Source: Planctomycetota bacterium (GTDB lineage Bacteria > Planctomycetota > Planctomycetia > Gemmatales > Gemmataceae). From it: a stretch of 51,677 nt of DNA. Under the pieces are notes generated by a model, which was not told the origin of the DNA, did no database searches, and was given only the letters and a program-made list of their open reading frames with translations. The stretch is from the NCBI GenBank assembly GCA_017306025.1, contig JAFKJJ010000541.1, positions 1 through 51,677 of the forward strand, in the 5' to 3' direction. How positions within the stretch are numbered: position 1 is the stretch's first letter; each line of letters begins with the position of its first letter. A program made the translations under genes and the position numbers. Positions 20,072 to 32,342 of this stretch are shown here, piece after piece.

Positions 20072-21490
20072 ATGATGAGACGGATCGGGATTCTAACGGC
20101 CGGGGGCGACACGCCGGCCCTGAACGCGACCATCCACGGGGCGGTCACCCGCGCCAGCCAGCGGAAGGTCGAGGTCCTCGGGTTCATCAAGGGGTTCAGC
20201 GGGCTGTTCAACCCCCGCGTCCCCCACGTCCACCTGAACCCGCTCTACAGCCCGGTCCCGGAACTCGACCCCACCCTCGGCGGCACCCTGATCGGGGCGT
20301 CGCGCGACTACGTCAACGCCGAGGACACGGCCGGCGTGGACCTGATCGCCGGTCGGCTCGAAAAGCTCGGAGTGGAAGGGCTCATCTGCGTCGGCGGCGA
20401 CGGCACGCTCAATGGAATGCAGGCGCTCTGCCACCGCCTGCCGACCGTGCTTGCTCCGAAGACGATCGACAACGACCTCGGGCTGAACTACCGCCACGAG
20501 CCGGACGAGTGGGTCCGGTTGCCGGAGGCCGCCGACCACGAGATCCCGTCCGGCGAGGTACGCGCCAAGGGCGCGCACCGATACGCGTGGACGCCGTCCC
20601 GCACCCGGTTCGACATCGACCAGATGGTGAACTACGTCACCCCCGGCTACGCGACCGCGGTGTTCGTGTCGGCGATGGGGGTGCAACGGGTTCGGACGAC
20701 GGCCGAGAGCCACCGGCGCATTGCCATCATCGAGGTCATGGGTCGGCACTCCGGGTACATCGCCTTGGGGGCCGCCTACGGGCAGCCGGACCTTCTGCTC
20801 GTGCCCGAGAGTCGGTTGAACGTGGACGCGCTCGTGGAGCGGGTGAAAGAGATCTACGACCTCCAGAAGCACTGCGTCATCGTGTGCGGGGAGGGGATCG
20901 TGGACGAGCACGGGCAGGAACTCGGTGCCGAACACGTCACGACCGACCCGTCCGGCAACGTGGCCCTGAGCGGGGCGTCGGAGGCCCTGCGGGCGGTCCT
21001 CGTCAAACGGCTCGGGGACGAGTACTTCACCAGCAAGCGGCGGAACGAATCGGCGCGGGCGGCGATCTTCACGCGCAAGGTCGGGCACACCCAGCGGGGC
21101 GGGCGGCCGATCCTGTTCGACCGGTTCCACGCCGCGCAACTCGGCGGGCACGCCGTGGACATGCTGCTCGAAGGTCGGATGAACGCGGTCTCGGTCCTCC
21201 AGTACTCCCGGGGTCGGGGCTTCCACTTGGGCGCGGTCGAGGCGAATGAATTCCGCGACCGGTGGGGGCTGATCCACGCCCGGCGGATGCACCCGAGCTT
21301 TTACGACCCGCTCCTGATGCGACCGAGCCAGACCGGTGTCGACTACCTGCACCCGATTTTCGACAAGGCGGTCGGGGCGGACGACGTCGAGGTGCTTCGG
21401 TCGGCCCTGTTCGATTCCAGCCACCTGCGGATGCCGTACCACTCGGTCAACACGGACGTCGGAAAGCGCATCCGGTATCTGGACGGATGA
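20072..21490 (+). CDS. 6-phosphofructokinase family (ATP or PPi type)
   Basis: 472 residues (one more Met is possible at 20075). PFK-A fold: GILTAGGDTPALNATI at the nucleotide loop, CVGGDGTLNGMQAL, the catalytic PKTIDNDL and substrate region EVMGRHSGYIALG. The nucleotide position is Gly (GGDGT), usual in ATP enzymes, while PKTIDND has the Lys usual in PPi enzymes, so the phosphoryl donor is undecided. Start chosen by GGGAGG upstream. It is longer than E. coli PfkA, with an insert around residues 125-160. In a fluoride operon it fits with extra glycolytic capacity, as enolase does in the other operon. Confidence 0.9.
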   Translation: MMRRIGILTAGGDTPALNATIHGAVTRASQRKVEVLGFIKGFSGLFNPRVPHVHLNPLYSPVPELDPTLGGTLIGASRDYVNAEDTAGVDLIAGRLEKLGVEGLICVGGDGTLNGMQALCHRLPTVLAPKTIDNDLGLNYRHEPDEWVRLPEAADHEIPSGEVRAKGAHRYAWTPSRTRFDIDQMVNYVTPGYATAVFVSAMGVQRVRTTAESHRRIAIIEVMGRHSGYIALGAAYGQPDLLLVPESRLNVDALVERVKEIYDLQKHCVIVCGEGIVDEHGQELGAEHVTTDPSGNVALSGASEALRAVLVKRLGDEYFTSKRRNESARAAIFTRKVGHTQRGGRPILFDRFHAAQLGGHAVDMLLEGRMNAVSVLQYSRGRGFHLGAVEANEFRDRWGLIHARRMHPSFYDPLLMRPSQTGVDYLHPIFDKAVGADDVEVLRSALFDSSHLRMPYHSVNTDVGKRIRYLDG

Positions 21491-21610
21491 CCGCCCTCCG
21501 CCGGCGTCCCGCCGTTCGTTCTGCCGAACCACAGCGGGTGCGAGAGTGGAATGATCGATCGCGTTCCCGGCCGCGTCACCCGCCGCGGCCGACAAAGGAG
21601 AGCCGTTCCC

Positions 21611-21895
21611 ATGAACATCCGGCGTCTGCTGCTCGACGTGGACAAGGCCATCGCCCGCCCCTCCATCCTGGACATCGCCAAGGCCGTCAGCGGCTGCACG
21701 GGGGTCGAGGGCTTCAACGTCCGGGTCGGGGACATCGACATCGAAACCGTCTCGATGGACGTGACGGTGGAGGGCACGAACCTCGACTACGAGGCGATCG
21801 TCCGGGCGATCGAGGGGACCGGCGCGGTCGTCCACGGCCTCTACCAACTCGCCGCCGGTGAGCGGGTCGTCGAGGCCGAGGAGCGGAAGCGATGA
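21611..21895 (+). CDS. DUF211 protein
   Basis: 94 residues matching the DUF211 family (MNIRRLLLDVDKAIARPSIL at the start, then GVEGFNVRVGDIDIETVSM). Members have a ferredoxin-like fold and bind ligands at subunit interfaces in crystal structures, but their role is unknown. The stop overlaps the next ATG by four bases, so it is coupled with the VIT-like protein and may regulate it, much as DUF190 pairs with CrcB. Start chosen after AAAGGAGAGCC. Confidence 0.85.
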   Translation: MNIRRLLLDVDKAIARPSILDIAKAVSGCTGVEGFNVRVGDIDIETVSMDVTVEGTNLDYEAIVRAIEGTGAVVHGLYQLAAGERVVEAEERKR

Positions 21896-22440
21896 GCCGC
21901 ATCCTGTCCTACGTCGTCCGGCGGGAAAACGTCCGTTCGCTCATCGCCGGGGTGTGCGACGGGATCCTGACCGCGCTCACCCTCACCGCCGCCCGCCTGC
22001 TCGATCCGGCCTCCCCGGTGGGCTACGGCCTGGCCGTCCGCGTCGCGGCGGCCGCCTTCCTCTCCGGGGCGTTCGTGTTCTTCGTCGCCCACTACGCCGA
22101 ACTCCGGGTCCAGTTGGTCCGCGCCGAGCGGGAACTGAACCTCACGAGCCACGGCCGGCTCGCGACGACGCGGCTCGGCCGGGCGGTGGCGGCGGAGGCG
22201 GCGACCGCCGCACTGGTCGCGAGCCTAGCGTGTTTCGCCGGTGCGCTGATCCCGCTCCTCGTGGCCGCCGCGATCCCGCGCCCGACGTGGCTGGGGATCG
22301 GCGTCGCGATCGCGGCCCTCGGCGTCCTCGGCGGGATCCTGGGCTGGGCGGTGTACGGCCGCCCGCTCCGCTGGGCGGTGCTGTTGACCGCCGGCGGCGG
22401 CGTCCTGACCGCGATCGGGGCGCAACTCCATGTCGTCTGA
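21892..22440 (+). CDS. VIT1/CCC1-like membrane protein
   Basis: 182 residues with about five hydrophobic segments. The first helix carries [18 protein letters not shown], similar to the N-D-G-hydrophobic start of VIT1/CCC1 iron-manganese transporters and their DUF125 relatives, and the loop [18 protein letters not shown] corresponds to the cytosolic region. It is shorter than yeast CCC1. A role in divalent metal or membrane homeostasis is possible. Coupled to the DUF211 gene by overlap. Confidence 0.65.
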   Translation: MSRILSYVVRRENVRSLIAGVCDGILTALTLTAARLLDPASPVGYGLAVRVAAAAFLSGAFVFFVAHYAELRVQLVRAERELNLTSHGRLATTRLGRAVAAEAATAALVASLACFAGALIPLLVAAAIPRPTWLGIGVAIAALGVLGGILGWAVYGRPLRWAVLLTAGGGVLTAIGAQLHVV

Positions 22441-22513
22441 GCGGCGGGCGCGATCCGCCGGCCGCCCTCCGGTCCACGACGAGTCGCCCGGACACCTTCG
22501 AGGAACCCAACGC

Positions 22514-25849
<3,336 letters not shown>

Positions 25850-26643
25850 TCCCCCGACGGGAGGTGCACCGGTACTTGATGAGGAACGCACGTCCCGCCT
25901 GCGGAGTCGGGAGGCGATCCGCCACGCGGCGATGCAGAGGATCACGATCCCGGCCGCGGTCCAAGCGCCCCACCCGAGCCAGCGCCGAAGGGCTTCCCAT
26001 GCGTGCCCGAATGAGTGCCCCAACACCGCCACCGTTGTGACCCAGACGAACGCCCCCGCGGCGTTGGCGGTGACGAACCGCCGCCACGGCATGCCGGCCG
26101 CCCCGGCCGCGGGCCCGGTGACCATGCGCAGGAGGGCGACGAACCGGGCGAAGAAGACCGTGGCGGCCCCGTACCGGGCGAAGTACTCTTCGGCCCGGGC
26201 CATGCGGTCGGGGGTCAGAAGGAGGAACCGGCGCCCGGCCTTCAGACGGGGACGAGCGAACCGGCGACCGAGCCAGTAACCGGCGTTGTCTCCGGTCACG
26301 GCGGCCGCGAATCCGACGCCGATGATGACCCACAGGCGCAATCACCGTCCGCCGTCCGGACTGGACAGGTAGCCGGCGGCGAGCAAGGCGGTCTCACCGG
26401 GGACCGGCACGCCGGCGTTCTCCAGCAGGACGACGAGGCCCAAGGCCCAGTACCCGTGAGTGGCACACAGCGCGAGCAGATCGGACACTCCGCGTCCTCC
26501 GGGCGTGACGACGAGGAATCCCGGTGCAATGGCGGTGCCGCTCGCGACGCGGTGATTCGCGGCCTCGCGGTCGTCGGGCGAGAGAAAATCGGTTCCCGGG
26601 CTTGTCTTTGCGCGCAGGCGCGGGAACAATACGACAATTCGAC

Positions 26644-26728
26644 GGCGATGGAGTTCGCCATAACCGCCCCGGCTAACGCCCTGCCGTGGCTGATGACTCC
26701 TACTTCTGGGGCTCTCCCGGGGTAGGGG
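26644..26728 (+). promoter_or_regulatory. Fluoride riboswitch (crcB motif) upstream of metallophosphatase-dynamin operon
   Basis: GGCGATGGAGTTCGCC at 26644-26659, AACCGCC at 26661-26667, a helix GCCCCGGC/GCCGTGGC with one mismatch, then TGATGACTCCTAC at 26691-26703. CCTAC can pair with GTAGG at 26722-26726 as a competing fold. Freed GGGGT (26725-26729) is complementary to ACCCC (26750-26754) in the terminator, a plausible antiterminator. Confidence 0.94.
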
Positions 26729-26749
26729 TATATTCGAGTCGATCACTCG

Positions 26750-26785
26750 ACCCCACCGGGACGCGATTGTTCCGGTGGGGTTTCT
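26750..26785 (+). terminator. Riboswitch-controlled intrinsic terminator
   Basis: ACCCCACCGGGA (26750-26761) pairs with TTCCGGTGGGGT (26770-26781) and is followed by TTTCTC. It stands between aptamer and coding start. Confidence 0.85.
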
Positions 26786-26887
26786 CATTGCGCCCCCACC
26801 CCGGTGAGCCCCTCGATACCCAGCGATCGGTCCGACCGATCGTCTGATGTTGTTCGAGGCGATTCCCTCCACCGAATCGGTGTGGTC

Positions 26888-27595
26888 ATGAAGCTCCTCA
26901 TCCTGTCCGACGTCCACGCCAACTGGCCGGCTCTGGAGGCGATCCTCGAAGCCGAAGCTGACTGCGACAACGTCGTCTTCTGCGGTGACGCGGTGACCTA
27001 CGGGCCGAATCCGGTCGAGTGCGTGCGGTGGCTGGCCGGGCACGCCCGCCACGCCGTCCGCGGCAACCACGACAACGCCATTATTCATGGCCTGGACTGT
27101 CGCTGTCTGGAGTCGAGCCGCCGGTACGCGCTCGCCACCCTCGACTGGCACTGCGAACTCCTCTCCGACTCCGACCGGGCCTCTCTTCGCAACCGGCTGG
27201 CGCTCGATTTTTTCGAGTGGAACGGGATGCACTTCCGCGTGGCCCACGCGACCCCGCACGGGGACCTGTATGAGTACCTGCCCGCGGCGCTGTGGGGGCA
27301 ACGCGTCCGGGGGCTGGACGCCGATTTCGTGCTCCTCGGCCACACGCACGTTCAGGGAATGCGGACGTTCGGAAAAATCACGGTGGTGAACCCCGGCAGC
27401 GTCGGATTCGCTCGCGACCACTGCGGTGCGGCCTGCTACGCGACCCACGAGCGGGGCCGGATTCAACTGAAGCAGGTTCCCTACGACGTCAGCCGCACGC
27501 TGGCCGCGCTACACCGCGCGCCGCTGCCCGATCCGATCATCCAGGGCCTCGCCCGAATGCTGACGAATTCGACGCTCGTGCACGGGCTGCGCTGA
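26888..27595 (+). CDS. Metallophosphatase (YfcE/MJ0936-like), intact paralogue
   Basis: 235 residues, calcineurin-like phosphoesterase. All metal motifs are in one frame: LILSDVHANW, VVFCGDAVTYGP, VRGNHDNA, HATPHG, LLGHTHVQGM and VNPGSVG. It is a close paralogue of the frameshifted gene at 4399-5093; both belong to fluoride-controlled operons, on opposite strands. Natural substrates of this family include phosphodiesters and other phosphate esters and cannot be fixed here. The gene overlaps no other and ends 53 bases before the GTPase start. Confidence 0.92.
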   Translation: MKLLILSDVHANWPALEAILEAEADCDNVVFCGDAVTYGPNPVECVRWLAGHARHAVRGNHDNAIIHGLDCRCLESSRRYALATLDWHCELLSDSDRASLRNRLALDFFEWNGMHFRVAHATPHGDLYEYLPAALWGQRVRGLDADFVLLGHTHVQGMRTFGKITVVNPGSVGFARDHCGAACYATHERGRIQLKQVPYDVSRTLAALHRAPLPDPIIQGLARMLTNSTLVHGLR

Positions 27596-27648
27596 CGGAG
27601 TTCGCCGTCGCACACAGCGTCTTGGCGCAACTGGTCCGGGGGCCAACT

Positions 27649-29682
27649 GTGAATCCGTTCAACCCGTCACAGAGCCGCAGCATCGCCATCAGCTTCCAGT
27701 GCATCCACGGCCGGCTAGCCGACATTGAGGCGATGCTCGCACGGTCGGAAGTCGCGTCCCAGTTCTCCGAATACACCCCGGACCTGTCGCCCACGGAGCA
27801 GCGGATCCTGCGGGACTATTTCGGCCAGGTTCGGGCGGCCATGCTCGCGCTGCTCCAGGACTGTGGCATTCCGCTCGGGGTCCAGCGGAGGAGCCTCCGG
27901 TGGGGGGTGCAGGTCCACCTCGGGATGATCGGGGTCGCCCTCGCCGACCTGGGGCCGCGCAGCCTGGAAGGGTACGGGGCGCTGGGCGAGTCCGCGTGGG
28001 ATCGGGCCGTCCGGATCCGCCAGGAACTCGACCGCCTGGTCGATCGCGTGTACACGTTCCTCGCCCGGCACCGGGGGCCGGAACTGGCGGCCCGGCTGGT
28101 CCGCCTCGGCGCGGCCGCGGGAGCGGACGAACTCCGGTTGATCGACCGAGTGGTCACCCGCTGGGGCCTCGTCGCGTTCCACCCCCAGGTCGCCACCCTG
28201 GCGCGCCGGCTGGAGGCCCCGGAGTTCGAGGTCGCGGTGTTCGGCCGGGTCAGCTCGGGTAAGTCGTCGCTGCTCAACCACCTCGCCTGCTCGGACGTGT
28301 TGCCCGTTGGGGTCACGCCCGTGACCGCGGTCCCGACCCGCCTGACCCGCGGTGCCGCGGCGGAATGCGTGATCACGACGGCCGAATCCGGTCCCCGCGC
28401 TGTCCCGGTCGTGGAGCTGAAGGAGTACGCATCGGAGTATGGGAACGCCGGGAACCACAAGCACGTCACCGACATCCTGGTCCGGGTGCCGTCCCCCCGC
28501 CTGTCCGACGGGATCGTGCTGGTGGACACACCGGGCGTCGGTTCCCTCGCCCAGGCCGGGGCCGCGGAGGCGATGGCGTACCTGCCGCGGTGCGACCTCG
28601 GCGTGGTGCTCGTGGACGCGGCCTCGACCCTGAACGCCGACGACCTCGGGCTGGTCCAGCAATTGACCGACGCGGGCACCCCCGTTCAGGTTCTCGTGAG
28701 CAAGGCGGACCTGCTCTCGCCGGCCGACCAGATGCGCTCACTCGCCTACGTCCGGAACCAACTCCATCGGGAAACCGGGACCGACGTCCCGGTCCACGCG
28801 GTGAGCACGGTCGGGGCCGGCGAGGAACTCTTGAGCCGGTGGTTCGCGGAGGAGATCGAGCCCCTGTTCCGGCGGCACCGGGAGTTGGTCGGGGAATCGA
28901 TCCGGCGGAAGATCACGGGCCTTCGCGCGGCGGTAGCCGTCGTATTGCAGACGATGGCCGACCGGGGGTCAGCAGTAGCCGGTCGCGGGGGTCCGAAGAC
29001 CGTGGGGGACGCCCGGACCCTTCTGGAGGCCGCCGACCGCGCGGTGCAAGCGGCGCGGGACCGTGAGCGGAGCGGGTACGGGGCCGCCGACCTCCTGACC
29101 GAGCAGGTGCTGGAGGAAGCCCGATGGGGCAGCGGCACGGGCGCGGTGGCGCAGGCGGCCGCAAAGGTGCTGTCCCGGAGGGGTCAGGAGGCGGTGTCCC
29201 TGGCCCGCGATCTCCAGACGACTCTCACCCGCGCGCTGGAGGAGTTGGCCGCGACGGGGTTTGTTGCCGGGGTCGATCCTTCCGCGGTCGTGCGCGTCCC
29301 GCTGCGCGGTTTGCCCGACGCCGACTTGAAGACCTTGGCGGACGACCGGAACGGCCGACTGTCGTGGTGGGGGGTGATCCCGGGCCTGAAGCCTCGGGCG
29401 TTGCGGAGTCGGTTCGGTGCACCGCTCCGGGGGTTGATCGACGGGTACGACAGTGCCCTCCGGCTCTGGCTCCGGGCGGCACAGGATCAACTCGTCGAGG
29501 CGTTCGAGTCGCAGGCCGAGGTCGCGCGGGAGCAAGCGCGGCGGCTCGCCGCCGCGCCGGAAAGCGGTACTCGCGACGATCAGGCCGACCTCGCCGCTGA
29601 CATCGGGGAACTGCTCGGCAATGGACTCGCACCGCGTGTCGGTCCAGAAAGCGCCGAGCCGGTCGCCGCGCGGGTGGAGTGA
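27649..29682 (+). CDS. Dynamin-like GTPase
   Basis: 677 residues from a GTG start; the frame is open further upstream into the phosphatase gene, so the start is a judgement. GTPase motifs: G1 FGRVSSGKSSLLN at about residue 197, G2 region TPVTAVPTRL with Thr, G3 DTPGVGSLA, G4 SKADLL. Long helical regions flank the G domain on both sides, as in bacterial dynamin-like proteins that remodel or protect membranes. It is second in the operon behind the third plus-strand regulatory element and so is probably induced by fluoride. Membrane repair during stress is a reasonable idea but not shown. Confidence 0.82.
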   Translation: MNPFNPSQSRSIAISFQCIHGRLADIEAMLARSEVASQFSEYTPDLSPTEQRILRDYFGQVRAAMLALLQDCGIPLGVQRRSLRWGVQVHLGMIGVALADLGPRSLEGYGALGESAWDRAVRIRQELDRLVDRVYTFLARHRGPELAARLVRLGAAAGADELRLIDRVVTRWGLVAFHPQVATLARRLEAPEFEVAVFGRVSSGKSSLLNHLACSDVLPVGVTPVTAVPTRLTRGAAAECVITTAESGPRAVPVVELKEYASEYGNAGNHKHVTDILVRVPSPRLSDGIVLVDTPGVGSLAQAGAAEAMAYLPRCDLGVVLVDAASTLNADDLGLVQQLTDAGTPVQVLVSKADLLSPADQMRSLAYVRNQLHRETGTDVPVHAVSTVGAGEELLSRWFAEEIEPLFRRHRELVGESIRRKITGLRAAVAVVLQTMADRGSAVAGRGGPKTVGDARTLLEAADRAVQAARDRERSGYGAADLLTEQVLEEARWGSGTGAVAQAAAKVLSRRGQEAVSLARDLQTTLTRALEELAATGFVAGVDPSAVVRVPLRGLPDADLKTLADDRNGRLSWWGVIPGLKPRALRSRFGAPLRGLIDGYDSALRLWLRAAQDQLVEAFESQAEVAREQARRLAAAPESGTRDDQADLAADIGELLGNGLAPRVGPESAEPVAARVE

Positions 29683-29794
29683 AAGTCACGGGGCACCGAT
29701 CAAGGCGAGCCATCCCGGCCGAGGGTTCGCGGCCATCGCCCGCGGGCGTCCCTATGGGTAGACGCTGTCCGCCGCGGAGGTAGTCTCCCGTCGC

Positions 29795-30496
29795 TTGCCC
29801 GGCATTGAACTCCCCGTCGTCGGCCCTCCCGTCCCCGAAATCCCGCGATACACGGGGGACATCGACAGGGACGCGTGGGGGCTCATGCGCGGCGGGTTGG
29901 CGGAAGAGATTACCGGTGGCCTCGCCTACCCGAGCAAGATGGACTGCCCGGCGTGGGGCATCTCCGCCACACGTTGCCGCATCGGAGCCGCTCTCGCGAA
30001 GCAGCCGGGAACCGTGTGCGCCGCGTGCTACGCGATGAAGGGCACGTTCCGGGCGAAGGCGGTGGCGGACAAGCTAGAGCGGGCGTACCGGGGGCTCTTC
30101 GATCCGCGATGGACGCCGGCCCTGTACGCCCTCATCCGGTGGCACGCGACGGACCGCTTCCGATTCTTCCACTCGGGCGACTTCCAGGGCGAGAACCACT
30201 TCCTGAACATCATGCGGATCTGCGCCGCCACCCGGGACGTCCTCTTCTGGATCCCGACGCGCGAGGTCGCGCTCGTCCGCGAACACGCCGACGCGATCCC
30301 GGAGAACGCCGTCGTGCGGATCTCGGGCAACGTCATCGACGGGCCGGCCCCGACGTGGTGGCCGACGACCAGCACGGTGGCCACCGACCCGCGGCGGGCC
30401 ACCTGTCCCAGCTCGAAGAAGGGCGGGAACTGCGGAACGCATCACTGTACGGCGTGCTGGTCGCCACAGGGAAACGTTGCCTACCTGCGGCACTGA
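29795..30496 (+). CDS. GP88-like protein (phage gene product 88 family)
   Basis: 233 residues from a TTG start preceded by GGAGG. It resembles the GP88 family found in many phages: cysteine-bearing KMDCPAWGISATRCRIG, CAACYAMKGTF, then RFFHSGDFQGENHFLNI and a Cys-rich end (CPSSKKGGNCGTHHCTACW). The cysteine spacing suggests a metal or Fe-S site, and the fold is often compared to radical-SAM-like barrels, but no function is established. It marks the switch from the fluoride island to accessory genes. Confidence 0.75.
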   Translation: MPGIELPVVGPPVPEIPRYTGDIDRDAWGLMRGGLAEEITGGLAYPSKMDCPAWGISATRCRIGAALAKQPGTVCAACYAMKGTFRAKAVADKLERAYRGLFDPRWTPALYALIRWHATDRFRFFHSGDFQGENHFLNIMRICAATRDVLFWIPTREVALVREHADAIPENAVVRISGNVIDGPAPTWWPTTSTVATDPRRATCPSSKKGGNCGTHHCTACWSPQGNVAYLRH

Positions 30497-30608
30497 CCAA
30501 CCGCGTCCAGAAGACGCGGTACGGGCGTACCGGTGTCTGGAATGTGGGACAGCGCCGCTGGCGGGCGCTCCGACGGCTCGAACTCCAGACCCCGTGCGCC
30601 ACCGAGCC

Positions 30609-31232
30609 TCATGCGAAGTGCAGGAGAGCCCCGCCACCCTCACCGCGAATCGCATCCCACAGGGCGTTCCAGGTCGTGTCGTCATACGCCTTCGGGAGCT
30701 GCCGGTTGAGCAAGGGGAGCATGCCGAACCGGATGATGTACTCCTTCATCGCCGACGCCTCCCACTCCCCCGCCACGACTTTGCTCGGAGCCGGGTGGTA
30801 ACTGTATTGCAGCCGACATCCCGGATGCGAATCGTGAAGACCGCCGAACAGGCAGAGGTACCGGAACAAGTTGCCGGCCGAATGCCCCTCAGCCCGCGTC
30901 ACCCCGCGGAGCAGGTCGCCCCGGCGCTGCTCGAAGTTCTCGGTCTCACCGATGTTTACGACGCCGGAGGGATTGCCCCCGGTGAGCGAGGGGATCGGGA
31001 TGGGTTGGCCGTCGCCGTTCACCAGACGGAGGCGGTAGCAGGCGGGGGCGTAGCAAGCCGACATGTATTGAAGTTCGAACCACTCCACGGCACGATCCTC
31101 CGGCGAGAAAGACGAAGGGCTCGCCGGTCCCTGATCGCAGGACCAGCAAGCCCCTGTGGCCGGCTGATTGGGGCGGGCGTCACGACGCCGCGCTACCGCT
31201 CTCAATTCCGATGGTAATGTCTCGCGGGACAT
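30609..31232 (-). CDS. GIY-YIG-like protein (tentative)
   Basis: 207 residues. The middle contains YRLRLVNGDGQPIPIPSL followed by GVVNIGETENFEQRRGDLL, which resembles the first strands and the Arg helix of GIY-YIG nucleases, with the second Tyr replaced by Asn. A His (AEGHSAGNLFRYL) follows, and a Glu in the region EWEASAMKEYIIRFG could complete a metal site. The carboxy end has NRQLP, seen in some relatives. The match is by eye and weak. It lies 9 bases downstream of the PfkB frame in the same direction, so it may be the last gene of that operon. Confidence 0.45.
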   Translation of the reverse strand: MSRETLPSELRAVARRRDARPNQPATGACWSCDQGPASPSSFSPEDRAVEWFELQYMSACYAPACYRLRLVNGDGQPIPIPSLTGGNPSGVVNIGETENFEQRRGDLLRGVTRAEGHSAGNLFRYLCLFGGLHDSHPGCRLQYSYHPAPSKVVAGEWEASAMKEYIIRFGMLPLLNRQLPKAYDDTTWNALWDAIRGEGGGALLHFA

Positions 31233-31241
31233 CGTGCAAGA

Positions 31242-32342
31242 CTACGCGGTGGTGCGACGTTTCGGCTTTGCGGCCGACTCTTCCGTATCACCGCACGCCG
31301 GGCACCAGGTGCGGCCCGGTGTCGGGCTGACGGTCTTGGCCGGCGTCGCCGCATCCGAAACCCGCCCGGCAAGAATCTGTGCGACCTGCTCCTGGCATAC
31401 CCCGACCGCCATGTGGTTCATGCCGCCGCGGGCGCCCACGAATCCGCAGTTCCACGCCGCGAGCGCCTGGCCGTACCGCAGAGCGGCTTCCACGTCGGGC
31501 GGCTTGACGCCCCGGAACCCCTCCGCGCCGTCGCGACCGAGCCGGTGGAGGAGGCCGGCGGTACACCAGTCGCCCGCCCCCGCCGTGTCGATCAGCGCCG
31601 GAGCCTTGAGCGCTTCGAGCGTCTTCTACGGCGACGTTGCCCGCTTCCCGAACTTGGCCCGGTAGCGCAGCCCGTCGGCCCCGAGTGTCTCGACCTGCAG
31701 GAGCTGATTCGTCCCGAACTCCACTGCGTCGGGAAGGTCGGCGAGCCGCTCGTGCGAGTACTTCACAACGTGCGACAGGGCCCACGCCTCCTTGAACAGG
31801 CCGTGGTCGCCGACGCTCGACGGCTCGAACACCACCAGCGCCCCGAGCTCGGACGCCTTCGCCGCGAGTACGAGGGAGCCGCGGTTCACCCGGTCGAAGA
31901 AGAAGACGCGTGGCGGCGGCATCGCCGCCGCGATCACTTCCGCCGTCGAGGCCAGGGCCGGTTTATACGCGGGGAACCGCTTGCCACAGGCCGGGCACCG
32001 CCAACTGAAGGTGTGCGTCGGCACGCCGCCGTGTCTCGGCCGGATCGTCTGGAAGATGACCGGCGTGCTGCCGTCGTCGCCGACCGAGACGTAGGTCGTG
32101 TCCACGTCCCACTCGCGGAACTCGTCCTGGATCAGCCCGGCGGCCTCGTCGTCCTCCAAGCGGCAGATCGGCGCGACGCGGAACCCGAGGTAGCGGAGCG
32201 CGAGCAGCACGTTGCCGCAGGTTCCGCCCGTCATGAGGAGCGGCTCGGACGGGTCGCCTTCCGTCACGACCACGTCGAGGGAGATCAGCCCGGTCCCCAT
32301 CGCGAGTGGGAGATGCTCTGCCTCGCGCGTTTTAGCCTTCAC
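31242..32342 (-). pseudogene. PfkB-family sugar/nucleoside kinase, interrupted by in-frame TAG
   Basis: The frame from GTG 32342 encodes a ribokinase-fold protein: GTGLISLDVVV, GGTCGNVLLALRYLGF (sugar-binding glycines), HTFSWRCPACGKRF (a two-Cys insert) and EPSSVG. A TAG at 31626-31628 follows. The same frame then continues with KTLEALKAPALIDTAGAG, whose GAGD is the catalytic anion hole, then GGMNHMAVG and a second two-Cys knuckle WCPACG, ending at 31242. The truncated product would lack its catalytic Asp. A single G to A change in a Trp codon would explain the stop. The start overlaps the upstream gene by 11 bases. Confidence 0.82.
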
